Origin: an uncultured Eubacterium sp.
GTDB taxonomy: Bacteria; Bacillota; Clostridia; Peptostreptococcales; Anaerovoracaceae
Assembly: GCA_905193765.1 (NCBI GenBank)
Contig: CAJJPZ010000096.1
Span: forward strand, 1 to 8,083
Direction: 5' to 3'
DNA: 8,083 nt
Shown here: positions 1-5,757 of the stretch, in pieces
Position numbering within the stretch: position 1 is the first letter of the stretch
Layout: every line of letters begins with the position of its first letter
Notes under the pieces: generated by a model
Seen by the model: the letters and a program-made list of their open reading frames with translations, nothing else
Database searches by the model: none
What the model was told of the DNA's origin: nothing
Translations under genes and position numbers: made by a program

Positions 1-2
1 GC

Positions 3-1535
3 GCACTTTTCACTGTACTGGTCTACAGAAGGCTGAACTACTTCGGCAGGAAAAAAGGTGCCGAAAACATAACAGACTTTATATGTGAAAGATATGGGGA
101 TAAGCTGAGGGTCCCATCGGCACTGGTATCCCTGCTCAGGCCTACGATACTCACAGGCATGCAGTTTCTGGCCATCGCAACGTCGATGACGGTGGTATTC
201 GATACGAGCATAACCTTCGGAGTAGTGGTTTCATCTATCATCATACTTTTATATCTGGTTACAGCAGGACAGTATTCGGCTCTCATCACTCAGTGGTTCC
301 AGTCGATACTGCAGGCTATCGGAATCATTCTTTTTGCGGCTATCGCATACAAGATGGTGGCAGGAAATCCTACAGAAGTATCGGATGCATTCTACCAGAT
401 ACTGCCGGACTCATTCACGAATTTCTTTGCACTGGATACATCAGTATTCACTACATATGCGCTTACTTTAGGCATATTCTATCTGGCCGACCCATGGATG
501 TACATGTGGGCATATGTAGGAAAGACTCCGAAGGTAAGTTCCAACGGAATGCTGGCTGTACTGGGCGGATCATACTACAATGTGCTCCCGTTCCTGGCAG
601 GAATGGCTATACTTGTGGGAGCTACGTTAGGCAAGATAACAGTTCCTGAGGGCCTTTCAGGTGACGGTCTCTATGCGTGGTTCACGATAAACAATTCGAA
701 TGTATTCGTAGGCGTAGTCATCCTGGTGGGACTTCTGATGACCATAATATCATGCGGTTCGTCATTCGCGATGAACGGAGTAACGATCATAACCAAAGAT
801 ATCTACCAGGGCTTTATAAACAGGAATGCCACTGACAAGCAGGCGCTCCGTGCCAGCAGGATATCTGTTGTAGTCGTAGTTGTTATAGGTATAGTGGCTG
901 CACTCTGGCTCCCTATACTTGTACCTCTGTGGGTACTGGCTCAGGCACTTTGTCTGTCGGGACTGTTTGCAACTACAATGAGCGCATGGTTCTGGAAAAG
1001 GTCCACTACGGCAGGTGCTCTGGCGTCCACAGTAGGCGGAGCACTGGCAGGTCTGGCATGGGCGATGTATGCCTGGATCACCACAGGAAACCCGGGAACA
1101 CTGATGCACGGTTTCCACGCAGTACATATAGGCGTGGCTGTGTCCATACCTCTGATGATAATCGTCAGCCTCTGCACGAAACCTGAATATGAGCAGGCAA
1201 AGAAGACCAGCTGGATAGAGCTGGGCAGAGAGATGAGAGAGTCCGAACTCATACCTGAATCGGAAAAATGCAACGGCAAAGGACTCTTCGGATGGCTCGG
1301 TGCCGATACAGCAGGATGGAAAGCTTTCTGGGTCGGCGTCATCATCATCTTCGCAGGTCACTACATCCTTTCACTTGGATTCCATGTGGAAGCTCTGGGT
1401 CTTGCAATGACATGGGCAGCATTCGGAGTAGGCATAGTGATGATATTCATCATGGCTATCCTTGGCGGTAAAGATATCGTCGGAATGGTCAGGGACAGCA
1501 AAGCCGCTGAACAGAGACTGAAAGCTCAGCAGTGA
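3..1535 (+). CDS. Sodium:solute symporter (SSS family), 5'-truncated by window edge
   Basis: Inner-membrane secondary transporter of the SSS family (TC 2.A.21), expected to couple uptake of an organic solute to the Na+ gradient. The frame is open from base 3, giving 510 residues with no start in view. The first residues (ALFTVLVYRRLNYFGRKK, then ENITDFICERYGDKLR) match the loop after the second helix of SSS proteins, with its RYG motif, so roughly the first one or two helices lie outside the window. The ATG at 159 is internal, because the family similarity runs through it. About twelve hydrophobic segments follow. The stretch SCGSSFAMNG, followed by TKDIYQGF, corresponds to the helix-8 serine pair linked to Na+ binding in this family and its DIY signature. 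A charged cytoplasmic loop (about residues 395-430) precedes two last helices, and the C-terminus is charged and soluble (DSKAAEQRLKAQQ). Family assignment is firm. The substrate cannot be told: amino acid, pantothenate, proline and organic acid carriers share these features. It converges on the next gene. Confidence 0.9.
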   Translation, partial: ALFTVLVYRRLNYFGRKKGAENITDFICERYGDKLRVPSALVSLLRPTILTGMQFLAIATSMTVVFDTSITFGVVVSSIIILLYLVTAGQYSALITQWFQSILQAIGIILFAAIAYKMVAGNPTEVSDAFYQILPDSFTNFFALDTSVFTTYALTLGIFYLADPWMYMWAYVGKTPKVSSNGMLAVLGGSYYNVLPFLAGMAILVGATLGKITVPEGLSGDGLYAWFTINNSNVFVGVVILVGLLMTIISCGSSFAMNGVTIITKDIYQGFINRNATDKQALRASRISVVVVVVIGIVAALWLPILVPLWVLAQALCLSGLFATTMSAWFWKRSTTAGALASTVGGALAGLAWAMYAWITTGNPGTLMHGFHAVHIGVAVSIPLMIIVSLCTKPEYEQAKKTSWIELGREMRESELIPESEKCNGKGLFGWLGADTAGWKAFWVGVIIIFAGHYILSLGFHVEALGLAMTWAAFGVGIVMIFIMAILGGKDIVGMVRDSKAAEQRLKAQQ

Positions 1536-1595
1536 CGAAATGCTGAATGATAATAAAGTCGCTGCATGATGCAGTAAAACAACAGAACATGACAG

Positions 1596-1631
1596 AAAAA
1601 AGAGAAGTCCTCATATAACGGGGGCTTCTCT
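1596..1631 (-). terminator. Intrinsic terminator of the aldo/keto reductase gene
   Basis: A 10-bp stem is formed by 1601-1610 (AGAGAAGTCC) and 1622-1631 (GGGCTTCTCT), with one G.T wobble and an 11-nt loop. On the minus strand it is followed by a U-tract (the A-run 1596-1601 on the plus strand) and begins 15 nt after the reductase stop codon. That is the normal geometry of a rho-independent terminator for the minus-strand gene. In the plus direction only a broken T-rich stretch follows (GTATTTATCT), so it may end symporter transcription weakly or not at all. The 110-nt gap between the two stop codons holds nothing else I can support. Confidence 0.8.
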
Positions 1632-1645
1632 GTATTTATCTCTGT

Positions 1646-2620
1646 CTACCACAGAATGATGGCTCTCACAGGACATACCGGCGCACAGTATCCGCAGGTG
1701 AGACATATGCTGTGATCCACTGCTGCAAGACCGTCTTCATTCCATGCGATGGCCTTGTTGGGGCATCTTTCTATACATCTGCCGCAGCCTTCACAGTCTC
1801 CTGTATCGATGCGGATCTTTTTGCCGCTGATGTCAGGCCTGTAGTCTTTCGGAAGAACACCTTCTGTATATTCTATGATCCTGTCGACTTCTTCTTTTTT
1901 ACCTATCCCGACCATGATGGAGTCTATACCTTTCAGTGATGACACATAATCCAGAGCTTTGACATAGTCTCCTGTAAGGTTTCCGCCTCCGAAGGCTTTC
2001 ATTGCGAATATACCTTTGCCTGCGCCGCTACATTTTCTTATAGCTTCGGACATTTCGTCAGCAGTGCCATAGCCGTCGCCCTTGCGTATGCCGAGACCTG
2101 CAAAATTGATAAGAGGGAACACCACATCACATTCCGTTATATCGGTCATTTTCTCAACCACATCAACATGGTGAGTGGACACTCCGGTAGTCTTTATGAC
2201 GCCGCTGGCCTTGTAGTCCTGCAGACACTGCCATGCGCCGCTGCGACTTTCCCAGTCAGGATCCTGTCTGACTTCATGGAGAAGAAAGATATCGATCCTG
2301 TCGATCCCCATTTCTCTTAATGCTTCTTCTATGGCATACTCCATCTCCTCGTATGACAGGCACAGTGACTTGGTGCATATCACCGGTCTGCCTGCATCTG
2401 ATGCGGATGTGCCGAGAGCCCTGAACGCCTCTCTGATATACGGATAGGTCTCATAGTACTGCGCCGTATCGAAGAAATTGATGCCTTTCGCAAAAGCATA
2501 CCGTATGAGCTCCGCCCCCTCATCAAGAGGAAGATCCAGCTGCGATCTGCCCATGGTCATAACACCGAAAGCCACAGGCGAAACGTAGAGATCTGTATTA
2601 CCCAGTCTGTTTTTTTTCAT
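1646..2620 (-). CDS. Aldo/keto reductase with C-terminal 2x[4Fe-4S] ferredoxin domain
   Basis: Cytoplasmic oxidoreductase of 324 residues. The first ~255 residues form an aldo/keto reductase (AKR) barrel: the tetrad is visible as D51 and Y56 (FFDTAQYYE), K84 (CTKS) and H115 (LLHEV), and the cofactor-side motif KAFGGGNL lies near 208-215. Residues 276-316 carry two bacterial ferredoxin motifs, C276-C279-C282-C286P and C306-C309-C312-C316P, the pattern for two [4Fe-4S] clusters. AKRs with this tail are common in anaerobic Clostridia; their substrates are mostly unknown, and the clusters suggest that electrons can enter or leave through ferredoxin. A longer frame extends to 2707, but the start at 2620 is chosen because GAGGAG lies 7 nt upstream and AKR similarity begins at MKKNRLGNTDLYVS. 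The extension would translate the intergenic repeat. It is transcribed away from the pyr operon, so a functional link to it is unlikely. The barrel and clusters are certain; the reaction is not. Confidence 0.9.
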   Translation of the reverse strand: MKKNRLGNTDLYVSPVAFGVMTMGRSQLDLPLDEGAELIRYAFAKGINFFDTAQYYETYPYIREAFRALGTSASDAGRPVICTKSLCLSYEEMEYAIEEALREMGIDRIDIFLLHEVRQDPDWESRSGAWQCLQDYKASGVIKTTGVSTHHVDVVEKMTDITECDVVFPLINFAGLGIRKGDGYGTADEMSEAIRKCSGAGKGIFAMKAFGGGNLTGDYVKALDYVSSLKGIDSIMVGIGKKEEVDRIIEYTEGVLPKDYRPDISGKKIRIDTGDCEGCGRCIERCPNKAIAWNEDGLAAVDHSICLTCGYCAPVCPVRAIILW

Positions 2621-2624
2621 GATT

Positions 2625-2804
2625 TTACTCCTCACTACCGATAAATAGATTTTCTGCTTTTTTGATAGCATAGGAAATTTCTCGTAGAGAAATTGGCGGA
2701 GCTTCAACGCTCACTGCGTTCGCTCCTACGGCTTTGCCTACGCTGTCCGTTCTGTCTTGCGAATCGCCTTGCAGCTCTTCGGACAGAAAGGCAAGAAAGC
2801 ACAT
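2625..2804 (-). CDS. Possible 59-residue leader ORF over the intergenic island (doubtful)
   Basis: An open frame of 59 codons starts at 2804 (MCFLAFLSEEL) and ends in TAA 4 nt before the reductase ATG. The middle part (DSVGKAVGANAVSVEAP) translates the GC-rich inverted-repeat island; the end (SYAIKKAENLFIGSEE) is hydrophilic and charged. I do not recognise a domain, signal peptide or membrane segment. No ribosome site precedes the ATG, which falls only about 8-10 nt after the predicted transcription start. The position upstream of the reductase would suit a coupled leader peptide. The more likely explanation is that a structured repeat happens to be open in this frame, since a plus-strand frame is also open across the same bases. 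Confidence 0.12.
   Translation of the reverse strand: MCFLAFLSEELQGDSQDRTDSVGKAVGANAVSVEAPPISLREISYAIKKAENLFIGSEE
2628..2633 (-). promoter_or_regulatory. Ribosome binding site deciding the reductase start
   Basis: On the minus strand GAGGAG lies 7 nt before the ATG at 2620. This fixes the start 29 codons inside the longest open frame. The last base of GAGGAG directly precedes the TAA (2625-2627) of a short open frame that covers the upstream leader, so any translation of that frame would end at the reductase ribosome site. Confidence 0.75.
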
Positions 2805-2841
2805 CTTGTACACTTTTTTATTATAACATATCCTTGCCTTT
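2676..2841. repeat. GC-rich intergenic island with nested inverted repeats
   Basis: The gene-free stretch between the divergent genes holds a compact structured segment. Inverted repeats visible by eye are: AATTTCTC 2676-2683 with GAGAAATT 2687-2694; GGAGC 2698-2702 with GCTCC 2722-2726, enclosing AACGC 2706-2710 with GCGTT 2716-2720; CTGTCCG 2743-2749 with CGGACAG 2780-2786; and AAAGGCAAG 2787-2795 with CTTGCCTTT 2833-2841. The core 2695-2792 is about 59% G+C by hand count, against clearly AT-rich flanks. Both strands are open for 59-60 codons across it, but neither product looks like a protein. I read it as a structured element: either a dispersed intergenic repeat (REP- or MITE-like) or a structured 5' leader of the reductase mRNA, since it lies wholly between that gene and its predicted promoter. 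No target-site duplication was identified. The inverted repeats are certain; the nature of the element is inference. Confidence 0.5.
2820..2828 (-). promoter_or_regulatory. Extended -10 promoter for the aldo/keto reductase
   Basis: Read on the minus strand, 2828-2820 gives TGT followed by TATAAT: a perfect -10 box with the TGn extension. The hexamer 17 nt further upstream (2848-2843, AAGGTA) is a poor -35, which the extended -10 can offset. Transcription would start near 2812-2814 and leave a leader of about 190 nt, which contains the inverted-repeat island. The poor -35 position overlaps the first bases of the plus-strand -35 box, so the two divergent promoters lie back to back. Confidence 0.5.
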
Positions 2842-2846
2842 TTACC

Positions 2847-2876
2847 TTGACAAGTGTATATTATATATGGTTTAAT
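2847..2876 (+). promoter_or_regulatory. Promoter of the pyr operon
   Basis: A perfect -35 box TTGACA (2847-2852) is followed after 18 nt by TTTAAT (2871-2876), which matches the -10 consensus in five of six positions and is preceded by TGG, an extended -10 dinucleotide. Transcription should start about 2882-2884, inside a short A-run. This leaves a leader of about 25 nt before the pyrC ATG, with no room for a riboswitch or a PyrR-type attenuator upstream of the coding region. Confidence 0.75.
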
Positions 2877-2895
2877 AGTAAAAATGCCTGAAAAC

Positions 2896-2900
2896 AGGAG
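2896..2900 (+). promoter_or_regulatory. Ribosome binding site deciding the pyrC start
   Basis: AGGAG lies 7 nt before the ATG at 2908. Two other in-frame ATGs exist upstream. The one at 2854 lies inside the promoter, and the one at 2884 falls at or next to the predicted transcription start with no ribosome site. The start at 2908 is therefore preferred. Confidence 0.75.
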
Positions 2901-2907
2901 AGTAGAT

Positions 2908-4092
2908 ATGAGAAACATCAATGATCATTTTTTAAGAATTTCAGATGCAGATAATGTTGTAAGAGAGCGACTGGCCTCTCTTGGTGTTGCATTTCCCGAT
3001 TTTTCAAGTTATTATATTTTTCCCGGTTTTACAGATGTACATGTACATCTGAGAGAGCCGGGTTTTTTATATAAGGAGACTGTGAAAACCGGGACTATGG
3101 CAGCCGCAGCAGGGGGCTTCACGGATATATTTTCCATGCCGAATCTGGATCCGTGTCCTGACAGCCGGGAGCACCTGGATGTCCAGCTTGATGCCATAAA
3201 AAAAGATGCCATCGTCCGTGTCAGACCTTATGGTGCCATAACTGTAGGTGAACAAGGTAAAGAGATGGCTGATCTTGAGGCTATGGCCGATGATGTCATA
3301 GCTTTCAGCGACGACGGCCGTGGAGTCGAAAGCGATGATATGATGGAGGAAGCCATGACCAGGGCTAAAAAACTGGGTAAAATGATCGTGGCCCACTGCG
3401 AGGACGAAAGATATCCCAAGGACAGCGCCGAGACGGAATGGAAACAGCTTGAGCGTGACCTGAAACTTGTCAGGAAGACAGGCTGCAGCTACCATGTATG
3501 TCATATTTCTACGAAAGAATCCGTGGAACTTGTGAGGAAGGGCAAGGCAGAAGGCCTTGATATATCCTGCGAAACAGCGCCGCATTATCTCACGATAACA
3601 AGGGACGAGATACAGGATCACGGCAGGTTCAAGATGAATCCGCCGATAAAGGCGGCAACTGACAGAGATGTGCTGATCGAAGCGCTTCAGGACGGTACGA
3701 TAGATATGATCGCAACGGATCATGCGCCCCACAGCATAGAAGAAAAGAGCAAAGGCTTTGCCGGCAGTGCTTTCGGCATTGTGGGTCTTGAAACGGCTTT
3801 CCCTGTTTTCTATACGAAGCTGGTGGAAACAGGCTGCGTTAGCCTGGAGAAAACTATCGAGCTGTTTTACATAAATCCGAGAAAAAGATTCGGTATTGAT
3901 GTCATGACGATCAGTGAAATACTCAGCAGTGAAAGACCTGGATTCTCCATATGGGATCTCGATGAGACATATGATATAGATCCGCAGCAGTTCCTTACAA
4001 AAGGCAGGAGCACGCCGTTCGAAGGCTGGACGGTAAAAGGCAGATGTATTGCAACGTATTTTGACGGCAGGAGGGTATATGAAAGAGCTTAA
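2908..4092 (+). CDS. pyrC: Dihydroorotase, class I
   Basis: Cytoplasmic zinc amidohydrolase that reversibly closes N-carbamoyl-L-aspartate to L-dihydroorotate, the third step of UMP synthesis. The 394 residues show the class I metal site: H45 and H47 (DVHVHLREPG), the FSDDG aspartate (135 or 136) in the place of the carboxylated lysine of other amidohydrolases, H163 (AHCED), H199 (CHIST) and D271 (ATDHAPH). R49 and N79 (MPNL) fit the substrate-binding positions, and KGRSTPFEGW near 365-374 is the usual C-terminal beta-domain motif. The protein is some 30 residues shorter than typical class I enzymes (~425), all at the N-terminus. The usual opening strands (as in LIKNGRVVDP) are replaced by an unfamiliar stretch before FPGFTDVHVH, so the N-terminal half of the small beta domain is reduced. 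It is the first gene of the operon and overlaps pyrK by 14 nt. A terminator-like structure lies inside codons 39-54. Confidence 0.95.
   Translation: MRNINDHFLRISDADNVVRERLASLGVAFPDFSSYYIFPGFTDVHVHLREPGFLYKETVKTGTMAAAAGGFTDIFSMPNLDPCPDSREHLDVQLDAIKKDAIVRVRPYGAITVGEQGKEMADLEAMADDVIAFSDDGRGVESDDMMEEAMTRAKKLGKMIVAHCEDERYPKDSAETEWKQLERDLKLVRKTGCSYHVCHISTKESVELVRKGKAEGLDISCETAPHYLTITRDEIQDHGRFKMNPPIKAATDRDVLIEALQDGTIDMIATDHAPHSIEEKSKGFAGSAFGIVGLETAFPVFYTKLVETGCVSLEKTIELFYINPRKRFGIDVMTISEILSSERPGFSIWDLDETYDIDPQQFLTKGRSTPFEGWTVKGRCIATYFDGRRVYERA
3022..3068 (+). terminator. Terminator-like hairpin inside pyrC (possible intragenic attenuator)
   Basis: CCCGG (3022-3026) pairs with CCGGG (3058-3062). 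UUUU (3027-3030) can pair with AGAG (3054-3057) through alternating G.U and A-U pairs. A small internal loop then leads to the perfect 20-bp palindrome CAGATGTACATGTACATCTG (3032-3051), and T6 follows immediately (3063-3068). That is the complete form of a rho-independent terminator, read in the operon direction about 140-185 nt after the predicted start of transcription. It lies wholly within coding sequence for the zinc-binding motif, so ribosomes translating pyrC would normally cover it. Whether it terminates is unknown; the underlying amino acids (PGF, VHVH, EPGFL) could produce much of it by chance. Confidence 0.35.
4069..4075 (+). promoter_or_regulatory. Ribosome binding site of pyrK, inside pyrC
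   Basis: AGGAGGG sits 3-4 nt before the ATG at 4079, a short spacing, and within the last codons of pyrC. It argues for a start at 4079 instead of the in-frame ATG at 4049, which has no such site and would add ten residues that do not fit the family. Confidence 0.75.
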
Positions 4093-4834
4093 ATACAAAG
4101 TGACCGGTAACAGGCAGATCGCAGCAGGCACTTACGAGATGATTCTTGAGGGAATGTCCGACGGATGCAGCGATATCATAAAAAATCCCGGTCAGTTCAT
4201 AAATATCAAACTTGACGGATTTTTCCTGAGAAGGCCCATATCGGTCTGTGACTGGGATGGCAACAGGATCACGATAATCTACAAGACAGTAGGCAGAGGG
4301 ACGGAAGCCATGAGCGGGTACGAAGAGGGACGTATCCTAGATATACTTGTGCCGCTGGGTAATGGATTCGATATATCCGTGAGCGGTGATGCTCCGGTGC
4401 TCATCGGAGGCGGAGCAGGTGTTCCACCTATGTATGGTCTTTGCAAGTCGCTGCTGGCAGCGGGCAGACATCCGTTCGTAGTCATGGGATTCAACACATC
4501 AGACGAGGTGTTCTATATCGAAGAGTTCAGGAAGCTGGGATTGGATCCTGTCGTGACTACTGCAGACGGCAGCGTCGGCATAAAGGGTTTCGTCACGGAT
4601 GCGTTGAAAGATATGGATTTTACATACATATATACATGTGGTCCGGAGCCGATGCTCAGGGCTATAGACAGAACTGCAGATGAGTCGGTCAGAGGACAGA
4701 TGAGTTTCGAGGAACGTATGGGATGCGGCTTCGGAGCATGCATGGGATGTTCATGCAAAACGAAATATGGTAACAAAAGGATCTGCAAAGAGGGTCCCGT
4801 ACTGGAAAGGGGTGAGATCATATGGGAGAAGTAA
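4079..4834 (+). CDS. pyrK: Dihydroorotate dehydrogenase electron transfer subunit (FAD, [2Fe-2S])
   Basis: Subunit that carries electrons from the FMN of PyrD to NAD+ through a [2Fe-2S] cluster and FAD, in the class 1B dihydroorotate dehydrogenase heterotetramer (PyrD2K2), in the cytoplasm. The 251 residues have the ferredoxin-reductase layout. RRPIS (51-55) and the KTVGRGTEAMS stretch (69-79) bind FAD. The nucleotide-binding half contains IGGGAGVPPMYG (109-120) and TCGPEPML (186-193). The C-terminal cluster motif is C216-x4-C221-x2-C224-x11-C236 within ERMGCGFGACMGC. Length is normal for the family (about 250-265). It overlaps pyrC by 14 nt and pyrD by 13 nt, so translation of the three is probably coupled and the two dehydrogenase subunits made in balance. 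Confidence 0.96.
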   Translation: MKELKYKVTGNRQIAAGTYEMILEGMSDGCSDIIKNPGQFINIKLDGFFLRRPISVCDWDGNRITIIYKTVGRGTEAMSGYEEGRILDILVPLGNGFDISVSGDAPVLIGGGAGVPPMYGLCKSLLAAGRHPFVVMGFNTSDEVFYIEEFRKLGLDPVVTTADGSVGIKGFVTDALKDMDFTYIYTCGPEPMLRAIDRTADESVRGQMSFEERMGCGFGACMGCSCKTKYGNKRICKEGPVLERGEIIWEK

Positions 4835-5757
4835 AGAATATCACGTCAGTGAACACCGAGGTGGAGCTGTGCGGCATAAAGATGGACAATCCGGTGATGG
4901 CTGCCAGCGGCACTTTCGGATACGGATATGAGTTCGCCGAGCTTTATGATATAAATTGTCTGGGAAGCTTTTCTTTCAAGGGTACTACGCTGGAACCGAG
5001 GTTTGGCAATCCCACACCGAGGATAGCTGAATGTGAGATGGGTATGATAAATGCCATAGGTCTTCAGAACCCAGGCGTGGACAAAGTCATAGAAGAAGAA
5101 CTGCCTAAACTGTCAAAATGTTTACATAAAAAAGTTATGGCAAATATAGGCGGCTTCTCGATAGAAGAATATACAGAGGTAGCAAAAAGGCTTGATGCAT
5201 GCGACCAGATCGGCTGGCTGGAGCTGAATATTTCATGTCCCAACGTCAGACACGGCGGACTTGCCTTCGGTACAGATCCTGATGCTGCAGCATCGGTAGT
5301 CAGCTCTGTGAAAAAAGCCGTGAAGAAGCCTGTCATAGTCAAGCTTTCACCGAATGTCACGGATATAACAGCTATCGCAAAGGCCTGCGAAGCTGCAGGG
5401 GCAGACGGACTTTCCCTGATAAACACGATGCTGGGCATGAGGATAGACCTGAAGACAGGAAAACCTGTCATAGCCAACGTCATGGGCGGATTTTCGGGAC
5501 CTGCTGTGTTCCCGGTGGCTCTGAGGATGGTATATCAGGTATACGAGGCTGTGGATATACCGGTGGTCGGTATCGGCGGCATCAGATCGGCAGAAGATGT
5601 AATAGAGATGATGCTGGCAGGCGCCACTGCAGTACAGATAGGGGCTGCTAATCTCACTGATCCGTACATATGCCGGGATATAGCAGCGCAGCTTCCGAAA
5701 GTGATGGATAAATACGGTATAAAAGATCTTAAAGATATAATTGGAGGTGCACACTGA
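4822..5757 (+). CDS. pyrD: Dihydroorotate dehydrogenase catalytic subunit, class 1B (NAD-linked)
   Basis: Oxidises L-dihydroorotate to orotate at FMN and passes electrons to PyrK. The 311 residues form the usual TIM barrel. K53 and the TTLEPR loop (SFKGTTLEPR), then GNPTPRIAE and MINAIGLQNPG (75-85), are the flavin and substrate region. The catalytic base of class 1 enzymes is C139 (NISCPN), which separates it from the membrane-bound class 2 enzyme that uses serine. K174 (VKLSPN), the phosphate-binding GIGGIRS (250-256) and VQIGAAN near the end complete the FMN site. The adjacent upstream pyrK identifies subclass 1B. A purine-rich ribosome site (AAAGGGGTGAG) lies inside the pyrK end, and its TGA overlaps the pyrF ATG by one base. 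Nothing in it looks damaged. Confidence 0.97.
   Translation: MGEVKNITSVNTEVELCGIKMDNPVMAASGTFGYGYEFAELYDINCLGSFSFKGTTLEPRFGNPTPRIAECEMGMINAIGLQNPGVDKVIEEELPKLSKCLHKKVMANIGGFSIEEYTEVAKRLDACDQIGWLELNISCPNVRHGGLAFGTDPDAAASVVSSVKKAVKKPVIVKLSPNVTDITAIAKACEAAGADGLSLINTMLGMRIDLKTGKPVIANVMGGFSGPAVFPVALRMVYQVYEAVDIPVVGIGGIRSAEDVIEMMLAGATAVQIGAANLTDPYICRDIAAQLPKVMDKYGIKDLKDIIGGAH

Noticed and set aside
762..1361. 199-codon open frame on the minus strand inside the symporter gene
   Set aside because: The Cys/Ser/His-rich composition and overlap with clear membrane helices on the plus strand mark it as a shadow frame.
159..1535. Symporter gene beginning at the ATG at 159
   Set aside because: The frame is open back to the left edge, and the upstream residues include the SSS-family DF...RYG loop, so the ATG is internal and the gene is merely cut by the window.
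1562..1574. Short hairpin CTGCAT-G-ATGCAG after the symporter stop
   Set aside because: The loop is too tight without opening the stem and no T-run follows. It does not qualify as a plus-strand terminator.
2621..2707. 29-residue N-terminal extension of the aldo/keto reductase
   Set aside because: GAGGAG lies 7 nt before the internal ATG at 2620, similarity to AKRs starts there, and the extension only translates intergenic sequence.
2854..2907. 18-residue N-terminal extension of PyrC
   Set aside because: It begins between the -35 and -10 boxes, so it would not be on the transcript. AGGAG supports the ATG at 2908.
2877..2907. PyrR-binding attenuator or riboswitch in the pyr leader
   Set aside because: The predicted untranslated leader is about 25 nt, and no conserved PyrR-loop sequence or aptamer-like pairing was seen in it.
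3067..4131. 354-codon open frame on the minus strand opposite pyrC
   Set aside because: It is antisense to a gene with every dihydroorotase motif, its product is rich in Cys, His and Tyr with no recognisable fold, and no ribosome site was seen. It is a shadow of pyrC codon use.
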